Source: Mycolicibacterium rhodesiae NBB3
GTDB lineage: Bacteria; Actinomycetota; Actinomycetes; Mycobacteriales; Mycobacteriaceae
Length of the DNA stretch: 64,000 nt
Assembly (NCBI RefSeq): GCF_000230895.2
Contig: NC_016604.1
Location: 5,642,001 to 5,706,000 of the forward strand
Direction of reading: 5' to 3'
The notes beneath the pieces are model-generated. The model had not been told where the DNA came from, made no database searches, and was given only the letters and a program-made list of their open reading frames with translations. Of the stretch, positions 26,608-35,597 are shown one piece after another. Position 1 is the first letter of the stretch. Each line of letters begins with the position of its first letter. A program made the translations under genes and the position numbers.

Positions 26608-26814
26608 TCACCCTCCCGCAGTCGGCCAAAATTCCATGAAACGTACCGCGCCCGTCAACTGTCCGTCAGATGACGGCAATAACCAAGGGACACACCAGAC
26701 TCTCGAAGAGAAAATACCCCGACAAAGCGCAATAACCTGGGAACTTGCGCAGTGAAGCGCCGAATCGCGTTGCCGCGGCGCTGAACGCACGGTCCTAGAG
26801 TCAAAACCCGTGCC

Positions 26815-28255
26815 ACCCATGCCGACCAGCCTCGCCCCACTGAGGTGCATTCACCGCGAGCGTCGAATCCGGCGAAATCGCCTCCGTCACCCCGCTTGAG
26901 GACGATGCCGACCCTTCCCCCTGCTCGCGAATCTGCCCGGCTCGATCCGTCACAGATCCCGCATTGCCACTGCGGCCGTCCGGCGCGGCTGGCTGCGTGA
27001 CGGGCCTGGTGCCTCCACCATGCGCGCGCCGACGAATTCGTCGGCGTCTCATGGGAGGAACTCACCGACCTGCCGGCGGCTGAACTTCGCCGCGTTGCCG
27101 ACACTCGCGGCAACGAGGCGATCTACGGCGGCTCATACGGGTGGGCCGGCGCGGGCAGATTTGACCATGCTCAGAGCCAGGTGCACCGCTTCTTGAATTT
27201 TCTTGGCGGCTACACATTTTCGCGACACTCCTACAGCTTGTGCGCGACGGGAGTGATCATGCCGCGGGTGGTTGGCACCCACGACGACCTGTTCAAGCGC
27301 TCGAAAGAATGGGAAGTCATCGTCGGACACACCGATCTGCTCGTGCGCTTCGGCGGTTTGGCCATGAAGAACACCGGCATCAATCATGCTGGGACCACCT
27401 CCCATCCGGCCCGCGCTGCACGCGGCGGATGGCGCACTGCCGCACCATCGTCACCGTCAGCTGGTCGTTGCAGCGAACACGACACGGTGAGCAGGCACCG
27501 TGGATGGGACTGACCCTGGCGGCCATGCTCGGCGAGATCGGCTTTCGCGGAGGGGGTTTCGGTCATGGCAACGGGTCGATGAACTAACCTGGGCTGCCGC
27601 CTCTGCGCTGCAGACTCCCCTCGCTTCCGCAAGGCCTCAACCCGGTGCAGACCTTCATCCCCGTCGCCGCGATCAGCGCCATACTTTTGAATCCGGGCAA
27701 AAAAGTTCGATTACAACGGACGCCGATTGACCTATCCCGACATCAAGTTGGTCTATTGGGCCGGCGGCAATCCCTTTCACCATCACCAGAACATCGCGCG
27801 GTTGCGCCGGGCGTTGGGTCGGGTCGACACGGTCGTCGTGCACGAGCCGTACTGGACGGCGATGACCAAGCACGCCGACATCGTCGTCCCGTCGACCACC
27901 GCGTATGAACGCGATGACTATTCGGCTTCGCTAAACGACCCTCTGTTCGTAGCGATGCCCGCCCTCGCCGAGCGGTTCACCGAGGGCCGCACCGTGCAGC
28001 AGTGGCTCGCGCATCTCTATGACAAGTGCTCTGCCGGAATGGAATTCGCGGTGCCGATGTTCGACGAGTTCTGGCGCCTTGGCCGGTTGCGTCTGCCGAC
28101 CGAGCCCGGATTGACCTTGCTTGGTGGTTTTCGCCGATCCCGTCACACACCGGCTCGGCACTCCCAGCGGACGCATCGAGATCTTCTCCGACGAGAACGC
28201 CTTCTCCTACGACGACTGCGCCGGTCACCCGGCCTGGTACATCGACCACGGGTGA
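26815..28255 (+). pseudogene. Decayed bisC-like molybdopterin oxidoreductase
   Basis: Translation in shifting frames gives successive pieces of a BisC/TMAO-reductase-type molybdoenzyme: GAFTASVESGEIASVTPL; LLANLPGSIRHRSRI; EAIYGGSYGWAGAGRF and GVIMPRVVGTHDDL (from about 27032); TIVTVSWSLQRTRHGEQAPW (27440-27590); IKLVYWAGGNPFHHHQNIAR (27735-28110); THRLGTPSGRIEIFSDENAF (28130-28255). The Trp of the usual HWGAF start reads TGA. Several frameshifts, about 100 residues missing near 27420, and a lost C-terminus make it non-functional. Confidence 0.85.
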
Positions 28256-28282
28256 CGCTTCGACGTGACGTATCCCACATTG

Positions 28283-28307
28283 GTTTGCCGCGATGTTCGA
28301 AGGGGAA
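28283..28307 (+). promoter_or_regulatory. Candidate SigF promoter of the CsbD gene
   Basis: GTTT (28283-28286), 15 nt, GGGGAA (28302-28307); resembles the SigF/SigB-type GTTT-N15-17-GGGTA. Its -10 is imperfect. CsbD genes are general-stress genes in other Gram-positives. Confidence 0.4.
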
Positions 28308-28341
28308 ATACCAGGTCACCAACGAAAGGGAGGAACCTCTA

Positions 28342-28581
28342 ATGTCGGACGGAAACAGCGGTCCCGAGGAAGCCATCAAGGGCGTCGTCGAGGGCGTGAA
28401 GGGCAAGGTCAAGGAGGTCGCAGGCGCGGTCGCCGGCCGTGACGACCTGTACCGCGAGGGCCAGGCGCAGCAGGACAAGGCCGACGCCCAGCGCGATGCG
28501 GCGAAGAAGGAAGCCGAAGCCGACGCAGCCCGCGCAGCCGCCAAGACCGCTGAGAAGCGGCAGGAGGCTGAGCAGAACTAG
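28342..28581 (+). CDS. CsbD family stress protein
   Basis: A 79-residue, highly charged helical protein: EEAIKGVVEGVKGKVKEVAG then DDLYREGQAQQDKADAQRDA and a Lys/Glu/Ala tail to KRQEAEQN. This is the CsbD/general-stress family, called a microaggregate-binding protein in some mycobacteria. AAAGGGAGG lies upstream of ATG at 28342. An in-frame run extends leftward into the bisC remnant but lacks a plausible start. Terminated by a strong hairpin. Confidence 0.88.
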   Translation: MSDGNSGPEEAIKGVVEGVKGKVKEVAGAVAGRDDLYREGQAQQDKADAQRDAAKKEAEADAARAAAKTAEKRQEAEQN

Positions 28582-28594
28582 CTCACCGCACGAG

Positions 28595-28628
28595 AGGCCC
28601 CCGAATCCCTTTGGGTCGGGGGCCTTTC
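28595..28628 (+). terminator. Intrinsic terminator after the CsbD gene
   Basis: AGGCCCCCGA pairs perfectly with TCGGGGGCCT; an inner CCC-TTT-GGG extends the stem; TTT follows. It also sits just past the hflX stop on the other strand and may serve both. Confidence 0.9.
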
Positions 28629-28640
28629 GGCTGTTCGTGA

Positions 28641-30056
28641 TCAGAACGTCGCGAACTCACCCAGTGTGGCGGCGAGCGAGACCGGTACGCGCGCCTTGAT
28701 CCTCGTACCGTCGGCGGTGTGCTCGGTGGCGTCCACCCGGCCGTCGGCATGCACTTTGTTGACCAGATCACCGCGGTCGTACGGAATTGTCACGTCGACC
28801 GCCGTGTCCGTGGGAGCGACCAACTCGGCCATCCGCTGCTGCAGCCGCTGCAGACCCTCACCGGTGTGCGCGGAGACGAACACCGCATCCGGCAGCGCGC
28901 GCCGCAACTGAGCCAACGCGAGGTCATCGGCGGCGTCGATCTTGTTGACCACCACCAACTCTGGCGCAGGCTTGTGCTGGTGGTCGACGATCACCTCGTT
29001 GACCACTGTGCGCACGGCCCTGATCTGCGCCAGCGGGTTGACGTCGGAGCCGTCGACGACGTGGACCAAGAGGTCGGCGTCGACCACCTCTTCCAGCGTG
29101 GACCGAAACGCCTCGACGAGCTGGGTGGGAAGATGCCGTACGAACCCGACGGTGTCGGTCAGGACGAACGCCCTACCGTCTTCGAATTCGCCACGGCGCG
29201 TTGTCGGTTCGAGCGTTGCGAACAGTGCGTTCTCCACCAGCACACCGGCACCGGTCAGCGCGTTGAGCAGGCTGGACTTACCGGCGTTGGTATACCCGAC
29301 GATCGCGATCGACGCCGCGTCACTGGCCAGTCTGCGGCTGCGCTGGGTGTCGCGGATCTTCTTCATGTCCTTGATCTCGCGACGCAGCTTGGACATCCGC
29401 TCGCGGATGCGTCTGCGGTCGGTTTCGATCTTCGTTTCGCCGGGTCCACGGGTACCTACGCCGCCCCCGGCCCCGCCGGCACGGCCGCCGGCCTGCCGCG
29501 ACATCGACTCGCCCCAGCCGCGCAGCCTGGGCAACATGTACTCCATCTGCGCCAGCGTGACCTGAGCCTTGCCTTCGCGGCTGGTGGCGTGCTGGGCGAA
29601 GATGTCGAGAATCAGCGCGGTGCGGTCGATGACCTTGACCTTGACCGCCTTCTCCAATGCGGTGAGCTGGGCCGGGCTGAGTTCGCCGTCGCAGATCACG
29701 GTGTCCGCGCCGGTGGCGAGTACCACCTCGCGCAGTTCGGCCGCCTTACCCGAGCCGATGTACGTCGCGGGGTCCGGCTTGTCGCGCCGTTGGATCAGCC
29801 CGTCGAGCACTTCTGAGCCGGCGGTCTCGGCGAGCGCGGCGAGTTCGGCCATGCTGGCGTCGACGTCTGCGGCGCTGCCCTCCGTCCACACGCCGACGAG
29901 CACCACACGTTCCAGCCGAAGCTGGCGGTACTCGACCTCTGAGATATCGGAGAGTTCGGTCGACAAACCGGCCACGCGGCGCAGTGCCGCGCGGTCTTCG
30001 AGGGCGAGTTCACCCGCGCTGGGTTTCTCGTTGACGGGAAATTCGGGATGCGTCAT
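28641..30056 (-). CDS. hflX: GTPase HflX
   Basis: Ribosome-associated GTPase that splits stalled 70S ribosomes. The 471-residue protein has the N-terminal HflX domain (SEVEYRQLRLERVVLVGV, YIGSGKAAELREVV, TALILDIFAQHATSREGKAQ), a Gly-rich linker (GRAGGAGGGVGTRGPGETKI) and the G domain: P-loop GYTNAGKSSLLN, switch DTVGFVRHLPTQLVEAFRST and NKID. ATG at 30056 (MTHPEFPVNE) was chosen over one 42 nt upstream to match family length. Rv2725c equivalent. Confidence 0.94.
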   Translation of the reverse strand: MTHPEFPVNEKPSAGELALEDRAALRRVAGLSTELSDISEVEYRQLRLERVVLVGVWTEGSAADVDASMAELAALAETAGSEVLDGLIQRRDKPDPATYIGSGKAAELREVVLATGADTVICDGELSPAQLTALEKAVKVKVIDRTALILDIFAQHATSREGKAQVTLAQMEYMLPRLRGWGESMSRQAGGRAGGAGGGVGTRGPGETKIETDRRRIRERMSKLRREIKDMKKIRDTQRSRRLASDAASIAIVGYTNAGKSSLLNALTGAGVLVENALFATLEPTTRRGEFEDGRAFVLTDTVGFVRHLPTQLVEAFRSTLEEVVDADLLVHVVDGSDVNPLAQIRAVRTVVNEVIVDHQHKPAPELVVVNKIDAADDLALAQLRRALPDAVFVSAHTGEGLQRLQQRMAELVAPTDTAVDVTIPYDRGDLVNKVHADGRVDATEHTADGTRIKARVPVSLAATLGEFATF

Positions 30057-30101
30057 AAGCGAATACAGAGTTGCACGGCCACCGGTGCCGATGCACACGA
30101 A

Positions 30102-30974
30102 TTAACGCTGGACAGCACGCCACCATTCCTCGGACAGGTCGCCCTCGGCCACCAGGACCGACGGGCCACGAAGGTAACTACTCGCATCGGTCACTGTCAC
30201 CGTGACGTCTCCACCCGGGATATGCACCCGCAACGTCCCGGTGGTGGCGCCCTCGAACGCCAGCGCTGCGACGGCTGCGGCCACCGTTCCCGTCCCGCAC
30301 GACCGGGTCTCGCCGACGCCGCGTTCGTGCACTCGCATCGCGACCACCCCGTCGGCGGGCGCCGTCAGCACCTCCACGTTGACCCCGTCGGGGAACTGCG
30401 CGCGGTCGAACGACACCGGCGCGGCAACGTCGAGCGCGGCGAGGTCGTCGAGCGTCATGCCTGGATCGACACACGCCAGGTGGGGATTCCCGACATCGAT
30501 CGCGAGGCCGGCGAACGGCCTGCCGCCGACCGTCGCCTCGCCGGTGCCGAAATGATTGGCTTTGCCCATTTCGACGGTGACGTCGGCGCCGGTGGAATCC
30601 CAGGCGTGCAGCACGACCGGGCGCGGGCCGGCCAGCGATCCGACGATGAACTCGTCGCGGCTCTCCATTCCTGAGGCGCGCAGATAGTGCGCGAACACCC
30701 GGACCCCGTTGCCGCACATCTGCGCGATCGAGCCGTCGGCATTGCGATAGTCCATATACCAGTCACCGGGAGCGACGCCCTCGGGAATCCGGTCGAACAC
30801 GCCCGCCGCATGGGCAGCCGCCGCCGTGGTCACCCGCAGCACACCGTCCGCGCCAAGACCCCGGCGGCGGTCGCACAGCGCGGCCACCGCGGCAGGCGTC
30901 AGCGTCAACCTGCCCTCCGGGTCGGGCAACAGCACAAAGTCGTTCTGCGTGCCGTGCCCCTTGGCGAACTTCAC
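30102..30974 (-). CDS. dapF: Diaminopimelate epimerase
   Basis: Converts LL- to meso-diaminopimelate for lysine and peptidoglycan. The 290-residue enzyme shows both catalytic cysteines, in IAQMCGNGVRVFA and ETRSCGTGTVAAA, and the N-terminal FAKGHGTQNDFVLLPD. GTG at 30974 (VKFAKGHGT) matches the known N-terminus and begins 4 nt after the miaA stop, so the two are coupled. Cysteine-based, cofactor-free enzyme of the cytosol. Confidence 0.96.
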   Translation of the reverse strand: MKFAKGHGTQNDFVLLPDPEGRLTLTPAAVAALCDRRRGLGADGVLRVTTAAAAHAAGVFDRIPEGVAPGDWYMDYRNADGSIAQMCGNGVRVFAHYLRASGMESRDEFIVGSLAGPRPVVLHAWDSTGADVTVEMGKANHFGTGEATVGGRPFAGLAIDVGNPHLACVDPGMTLDDLAALDVAAPVSFDRAQFPDGVNVEVLTAPADGVVAMRVHERGVGETRSCGTGTVAAAVAALAFEGATTGTLRVHIPGGDVTVTVTDASSYLRGPSVLVAEGDLSEEWWRAVQR

Positions 30975-30978
30975 CTGT

Positions 30979-31887
30979 TCAGGATACGTGCCGCCATATG
31001 CGCAGCGTGTCGTCGACAGTGTCGGCGGCGGCACCGTCGAGCCAGGTGATGCGGTGGTCGCGGCGAAACCACGACCTCTGCCGGCGCACGTAGCGGCGGG
31101 TTCCGACGAACGTGGGTTCGCGCGCCGCGGTGCCGTCGCCTCCGTCGTCGAGATCGGCGATCACCTGCGCATATCCCAGGGCACGGGATGCCGTCACCCC
31201 GGCGCGCAGCCCACGGCTCAACAGCGAGTGAACCTCGTCCACCAGCCCATCGGAGAACATGGCGTCGGTCCGCCGAGTCAGGCGTTCATCGAGAAGTGTT
31301 GTTTCCCAGTCCAATCCAATGATCGCGGTATCCCACCGAGGTGCGCCGATCGCCGGGAAGGACGCCGCGAACGGCCGGCCGGTCAGCTCGACCACCTCCA
31401 GGGCGCGCACGATGCGCCGCCCGTCGGTCGGCAGGATCGACTCCGCCGCGTCGGCGTCGACGCGCGCCAGCTCCCGGTGCAACGCGGCGACACCGACGTC
31501 GGCGAGGCGTAGTTCGTACTTGGCGCGCACCTGCGGGTCGGTCGCCGGGAAGGTCCATTCGTCGAGCAGCGACTGGATGTACATCATCGATCCGCCGACC
31601 ACGACCGGCACCGCGCCGCGATCGGCGATCGCCTCGATGTCGGTGGCGGCGGCCTGCTGGTAGCGGGCCACGCTGGCGGTTTCGGTGACCTCGAGGATGT
31701 CGAGCTGATGGTGCGGGATGCCGCGCCGCTCGGCGGGGGCCAACTTTGCGGTCCCGATGTCCATTCCGCGGTAGAGCTGCATCGCGTCGGCATTCACGAT
31801 CTCCCCGCCGAGACGTTCGGCCACCGCGAGCGCCAGCGCCGATTTCCCGGTGCCGGTCGGGCCGACGATCGCGATCGGACGCGTCAC
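30979..31887 (-). CDS. miaA: tRNA dimethylallyltransferase
   Basis: Transfers dimethylallyl to A37 of tRNAs reading UNN codons; MiaB, encoded in the same window, then adds the methylthio group. The 302-residue enzyme has P-loop GPTGTGKSALA, the substrate motif NADAMQLYRGMDIGTAKL, DILEVTETASVARYQQAA and the late GLRAGVTASRALGYAQ. The GTG start overlaps the stop of the upstream gene by one base (TAGTG). Confidence 0.96.
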   Translation of the reverse strand: MTRPIAIVGPTGTGKSALALAVAERLGGEIVNADAMQLYRGMDIGTAKLAPAERRGIPHHQLDILEVTETASVARYQQAAATDIEAIADRGAVPVVVGGSMMYIQSLLDEWTFPATDPQVRAKYELRLADVGVAALHRELARVDADAAESILPTDGRRIVRALEVVELTGRPFAASFPAIGAPRWDTAIIGLDWETTLLDERLTRRTDAMFSDGLVDEVHSLLSRGLRAGVTASRALGYAQVIADLDDGGDGTAAREPTFVGTRRYVRRQRSWFRRDHRITWLDGAAADTVDDTLRIWRHVS

Positions 31888-32603
31888 TAAACCGATTCCC
31901 CGGTCACTTCGCTCCCCCCCGCCGGAAGCCAGACGCCGACGAAGTACCCGACGCCATAGGGCGCGCCGCGATACAGCTCCTTGGCCGCCCTGGGCTGTTC
32001 GGTCAGACCCGCCAGCACCTGAAACGCCACCCGACCCACAACCGCCTCCGGCAGTCGCGTGAGTGCCGCCGCGTCGCCGGAGGCAAGTGCATCGTCAAGC
32101 GCGGCCTGCACCGGAATCGAGTCCGGGTCGTAGCCGCCCGGCGCCGACTGGGTCAGCGTGTGCACACCGTCGGCGACGATCAACACCCCCACCGGGCCGT
32201 CGACCTCGTCGATCTCGGCGCGCAGCCGCCTGCCGCGCTCGATTGCGGCGTCCGCGTCGTGCTCGTCGGCGTACATCCGCACCTCGGCGTGGGCGTCGGG
32301 GTTCACGCGGCCGCGCAGCCAACCGGTGACCAGCGCGGCGAGCGGGAGCTCGGTCGGAGCGGCGCTCTGACCGGGCGCCAACGCAATCGGCACGTCGACG
32401 CCGTAGCCGGCGAAGGTACCGGTCTGCCCGGGACCCACCACCGAATCGGCGGGCCCGCGCCCGACGGCGACCCATCTCCCGGGCAGCGAGCCCACCGCTG
32501 TGAAGGCCGCCTCCCTGAGGTCGGCGAGCTCGGCCGCCGCCCCGGAGGCCAATTCGGGCACCATGACGGGCGCCGACGGGACGATGGCGATGGAGCTCAG
32601 CAC
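31887..32603 (-). CDS. Class III extradiol dioxygenase-like protein (Rv2728c type)
   Basis: A 238-residue protein with the LigB-like fold pattern: IAIVPSAPVMVPELASG at the start (His of the usual metal site absent), GRWVAVGRGPADSVVG, VGVLIVADGVHTLTQSAPGG and GVGYFVGVWLP. It is the conserved neighbour of miaA in mycobacteria. The N-terminal PSAPVMVPEL corresponds to PHPP-like metal motifs of the family but lacks His, so dioxygenase activity is doubtful. GTG at 32603. Confidence 0.75.
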   Translation of the reverse strand: MLSSIAIVPSAPVMVPELASGAAAELADLREAAFTAVGSLPGRWVAVGRGPADSVVGPGQTGTFAGYGVDVPIALAPGQSAAPTELPLAALVTGWLRGRVNPDAHAEVRMYADEHDADAAIERGRRLRAEIDEVDGPVGVLIVADGVHTLTQSAPGGYDPDSIPVQAALDDALASGDAAALTRLPEAVVGRVAFQVLAGLTEQPRAAKELYRGAPYGVGYFVGVWLPAGGSEVTGESV

Positions 32604-32612
32604 GCCACCACG

Positions 32613-33500
32613 CTAGTGCCGGGTCGCGCGGTCGCCTGAGCTGGCCGCTTCGCCCCGCGCCAGCGCGCCCGTCGAGAAAACCATCACCGCGACGGCGACG
32701 ATCAGGGTCAGCCAGCCGGCATCGCCGGGTCGCAGCGTCTCACCGAGGACGACGACGCCGAGCGCCGAGGCCACCACCGGTTCGGTCACGGTCATCGTCG
32801 GCAGCGAGGCGGTCAGTGATCCGGCCCGGAAAGAGAACTGTTGCCACGCCGTCCCCGCAACGGCGATCGCAACCCACGCGTACAGCTCCGGTGTGCGCAG
32901 CAGCGCGATGACACCGTCGTCGAGGCGATCCACCACGCCTTTCGTCAGCACCGCGAACACGCCCCACAGCGCTCCGGACACCACGGCCAGCAGCACGGCG
33001 CTGAGCGGGCCCTTCGCCATACTGCCGCCGATCACGCACAGCACCAGCGCCGGTCCGAGCACCGCGACCACCGCGGCCCACGTCTCGAATGCGGCGCGGG
33101 AGTGCCCGGCTGTCGGGTTACCGACGGTGACGATGACGACGACCGCGGCCGCCAGCAGCGCCGCCCATGTCCACTCCCACCGCGTCACCCGCCGGTGCGA
33201 CAGCCGCGCGTTGATCGGCAGCGCGAACAACAGCGAGGTCACCAGCATGGCCTGCACCAGCAGCACCGAACCGAGGCCCAGCGCGGCGGCCTGCAGCCCG
33301 AACCCGACGGCGGCGACCAAGCTGCCCAGCCACCACTGGCGGTCGCGCAGCAACTGGACAAACAGCGCGACATGACCGACCTGTTCGTCGGTGACCTCGT
33401 GCGCCTGACGCTGGTGCATGACGTCGCCGATCGCGATGAAGAAGGCAGCGCCGAGGGCGAGCATGGCGGCGATATCCGCCTGCTCGTGAAGGGCGGGCAT
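32613..33500 (-). CDS. DMT-family transporter (Rv2729c type)
   Basis: A 295-residue membrane protein with nine or ten hydrophobic segments (IAAMLALGAAFFIAIGDVMH, LGSVLLVQAMLVTSLLFALP, AALLAAAVVVIVTVG, AVVAVLGPALVLCVIGGSM, LLAVVSGALWGVFAVLTKGV, ALGVVVLGETL, LIVAVAVMVFSTGALA). Drug/metabolite or NIPA-like Mg2+ transporter superfamily; substrate unknown. ATG at 33500 is preceded by GAAAGGGG; an in-frame start 69 nt upstream is poorer. Confidence 0.82.
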   Translation of the reverse strand: MPALHEQADIAAMLALGAAFFIAIGDVMHQRQAHEVTDEQVGHVALFVQLLRDRQWWLGSLVAAVGFGLQAAALGLGSVLLVQAMLVTSLLFALPINARLSHRRVTRWEWTWAALLAAAVVVIVTVGNPTAGHSRAAFETWAAVVAVLGPALVLCVIGGSMAKGPLSAVLLAVVSGALWGVFAVLTKGVVDRLDDGVIALLRTPELYAWVAIAVAGTAWQQFSFRAGSLTASLPTMTVTEPVVASALGVVVLGETLRPGDAGWLTLIVAVAVMVFSTGALARGEAASSGDRATRH

Positions 33501-33661
33501 CGGGCCCCTTTCGTCGTCCTCGATCAGAGCGTAGGCAAACGCATCCGTAAAGCCGTACGCACACGGCACGGCGACCTGTTTGAATAGCGTGCGAAAGCGA
33601 GCTATCAGGCGCCGCGTCGCGCGGCAGGTGCGCGGATAACCGCGTGGAGGGTACGAGAAAT

Positions 33662-35011
33662 ATGACGATCAGCGAGCCAGGAGGACCGGCCTCCTCCCTA
33701 GAACCAGCGGCTGGGTCTCTCCCGCCCAGACCCACCCCGCGACCAGGACCGCCGCGTCCCGCTCCACGACCCGGCCGACCGGCGGCGACGATTGCGGCAC
33801 CCCCGTCGAGTGATCCGCACCGCTTCGGCAGGGTGGACCCCGACGGCACCGTGTGGCTGATCACCGGTTCGGGTGAACGCAACATCGGCTCCTGGCAGGC
33901 CGGCGACACCGAAGCCGCATTCGCGCATTTCGGCCGCCGCTTCGACGACCTGGCTACCGAAGTGGCCCTGATGGAGAGCCGGCTGGAATCCGGCACCGGC
34001 GACGCCCGCAAGATCAAGGCGGCGGCCGCAGCGCTCGCCGAAACCCTGGCCGACGCGCATGTGCTGGGCGATGTGGATGCGCTGGCCGCCAGGCTCACGA
34101 CCATCGTCGAACACGCCGACGAGACCGCGCAGGCCGACAAAGCCAAGCGTGAGGAGCACCGCGCCGCCCAGATCGCGCGCAAGGAAGCGCTGGCCGCCGA
34201 AGCCGAGGAGCTTGCGGCCAACTCCACGCAGTGGAAGGTGGCGGGCGACCGGTTGCGCGAGATCCTCGACGAGTGGCGCACGATCACCGGGCTGGACCGC
34301 AAGTCCGACGACGCGCTGTGGAAGCGGTACTCCGCGGCCCGGGAGGCGTTCAACCGCAGGCGTGGTTCGCATTTCGCCGACCTCGACCGCGAACGTGCTG
34401 GAGCGCGGCAGGCCAAGGAAGCGATCTGTGAACGTGCCGAAGCACTGGCCGACTCGACGGACTGGGGACCGACGGCCGCCGCGTTCCGCGATCTGCTGAC
34501 CGAGTGGAAGGCGGCGGGCCGGGCAGCCAAGGACGTCGACGACGCACTGTGGCAGCGGCTCAAGGCGGCGCAGGACACGTTCTTCTCCGCACGCAACGCT
34601 GCGACGGCCGAACGTGATACCGAGTTCCGCGCCAACGCCGAGGCCAAGGAGAAGCTGCTCGCCGAGGCCGAGCGTCTCGATACCGGCGATCTCGACGCGG
34701 CCAGAGCCGCCCTGCGGACGATCGGCGACAAGTGGGACGCGATCGGCAAGGTGCCACGGGAGCGCAGTGCCGAGCTGGAACGTCGACTACGTGCCGTCGA
34801 GAAGAAGGTACGCGACGCCCCGACCAGCGGTGTCGATCCCGAGGCTCAGGCGCGCGCGGACCAATTCCGTTCTCGTGCAGAGCAATACGAGCGCCAGGCC
34901 GAGAAGGCTGCCGCCGCGGGGCGGGAGAAGGACGCGGCCGAGGCCCGGGCGAACGCCGAGCAGTGGCGGCAGTGGGCCGACGCGGCGGCCGAGTCACTCG
35001 GCAAGCGTTGA
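33662..35011 (+). CDS. DUF349 coiled-coil protein (Rv2731 type)
   Basis: A 449-residue, Arg/Glu/Ala-rich protein. After a Pro-rich N-terminus (PPRPTPRPGPPRPAPRPGRP) come repeated DUF349 helical units of about 75 residues with the recurring W-x(K/R)xxxR...LW-x-R(F/Y) pattern: STQWKVAGDRLREILDEWR, DDALWKRYSAAREAFNRRR, STDWGPTAAAFRDLLTEWK, DDALWQRLKAAQDTFFSAR. Predicted almost all helix. Function unknown. ATG at 33662 was preferred; a GTG 18 nt upstream is also possible. Confidence 0.85.
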   Translation: MTISEPGGPASSLEPAAGSLPPRPTPRPGPPRPAPRPGRPAATIAAPPSSDPHRFGRVDPDGTVWLITGSGERNIGSWQAGDTEAAFAHFGRRFDDLATEVALMESRLESGTGDARKIKAAAAALAETLADAHVLGDVDALAARLTTIVEHADETAQADKAKREEHRAAQIARKEALAAEAEELAANSTQWKVAGDRLREILDEWRTITGLDRKSDDALWKRYSAAREAFNRRRGSHFADLDRERAGARQAKEAICERAEALADSTDWGPTAAAFRDLLTEWKAAGRAAKDVDDALWQRLKAAQDTFFSARNAATAERDTEFRANAEAKEKLLAEAERLDTGDLDAARAALRTIGDKWDAIGKVPRERSAELERRLRAVEKKVRDAPTSGVDPEAQARADQFRSRAEQYERQAEKAAAAGREKDAAEARANAEQWRQWADAAAESLGKR

Positions 35012-35015
35012 GGGC

Positions 35016-35597
35016 TCAGTTCTCTCCGTTGTCGTCGTCGAGGCCGTCGAGGAGCCCTTTGCGCTGCTGCTCGGCGACACGGCGACGACGCTCTTCCTCA
35101 GCAGCAAGGTGAACCGCTGTGCGCGCCCACACCGCACGTGCCCAGTGGAAGGTCACCAGGATGACCGCGAGCCAGGCGACGATCAGCCCGATACCGGGGC
35201 CGGGGTAGGCGCTGGGCGCGGTCTGTCGTGACCACACCGCGAGCAGTCCGAGCAGCGAGGCCACCGTCGACCCAGCCAGCGCGATCCAGGCCAGCGCCCA
35301 GCGGCGGGTCAGCAGCGCCAGCATCGAGAAGCCGACACCGAACACCAGAGCCAGCCAGGTGAACACACGTGACGGCAGGGTGATCCCTTCACGGACCGCC
35401 ACGTCGCTGCTGATCAGCACGTCCAGTCCCTTGGCAGTGCCGGTGTGCGGCAGGACGAACGACAGCAGCAGCACGAACACGCCGATGGCGATGACCAACG
35501 CCCGTGGGCCCGGGTCGATTTCGCGTGCGACGCGGCGCTCCGCTGCCTCGATGTCGCCCTTGAAACTCTCGAAGTCGCCGTCCTCTGGCCTGTTCAC
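35016..35597 (-). CDS. Membrane protein, Rv2732c type
   Basis: A 193-residue protein with four hydrophobic segments (ALVIAIGVFVLLLSFVLPHT, VFTWLALVFGVGFSMLALL, WIALAGSTVASLLGLLAVW, GIGLIVAWLAVILVTFHWAR) and charged ends; the C-terminal helix is RRRRVAEQQRKG. Function unknown; Rv2732c has been linked to division/envelope phenotypes by memory only. GTG at 35597 gives a typical 4-nt GTGA overlap with the miaB stop; a GTG 9 nt upstream is an alternative. Confidence 0.82.
   Translation of the reverse strand: MNRPEDGDFESFKGDIEAAERRVAREIDPGPRALVIAIGVFVLLLSFVLPHTGTAKGLDVLISSDVAVREGITLPSRVFTWLALVFGVGFSMLALLTRRWALAWIALAGSTVASLLGLLAVWSRQTAPSAYPGPGIGLIVAWLAVILVTFHWARAVWARTAVHLAAEEERRRRVAEQQRKGLLDGLDDDNGEN

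Noticed and set aside
26738..26782. Possible ECF promoter (GGAAC ... CGTT) upstream of the bisC remnant
   Set aside because: Spacer is about 23 nt, too long against the 16-18 nt rule.
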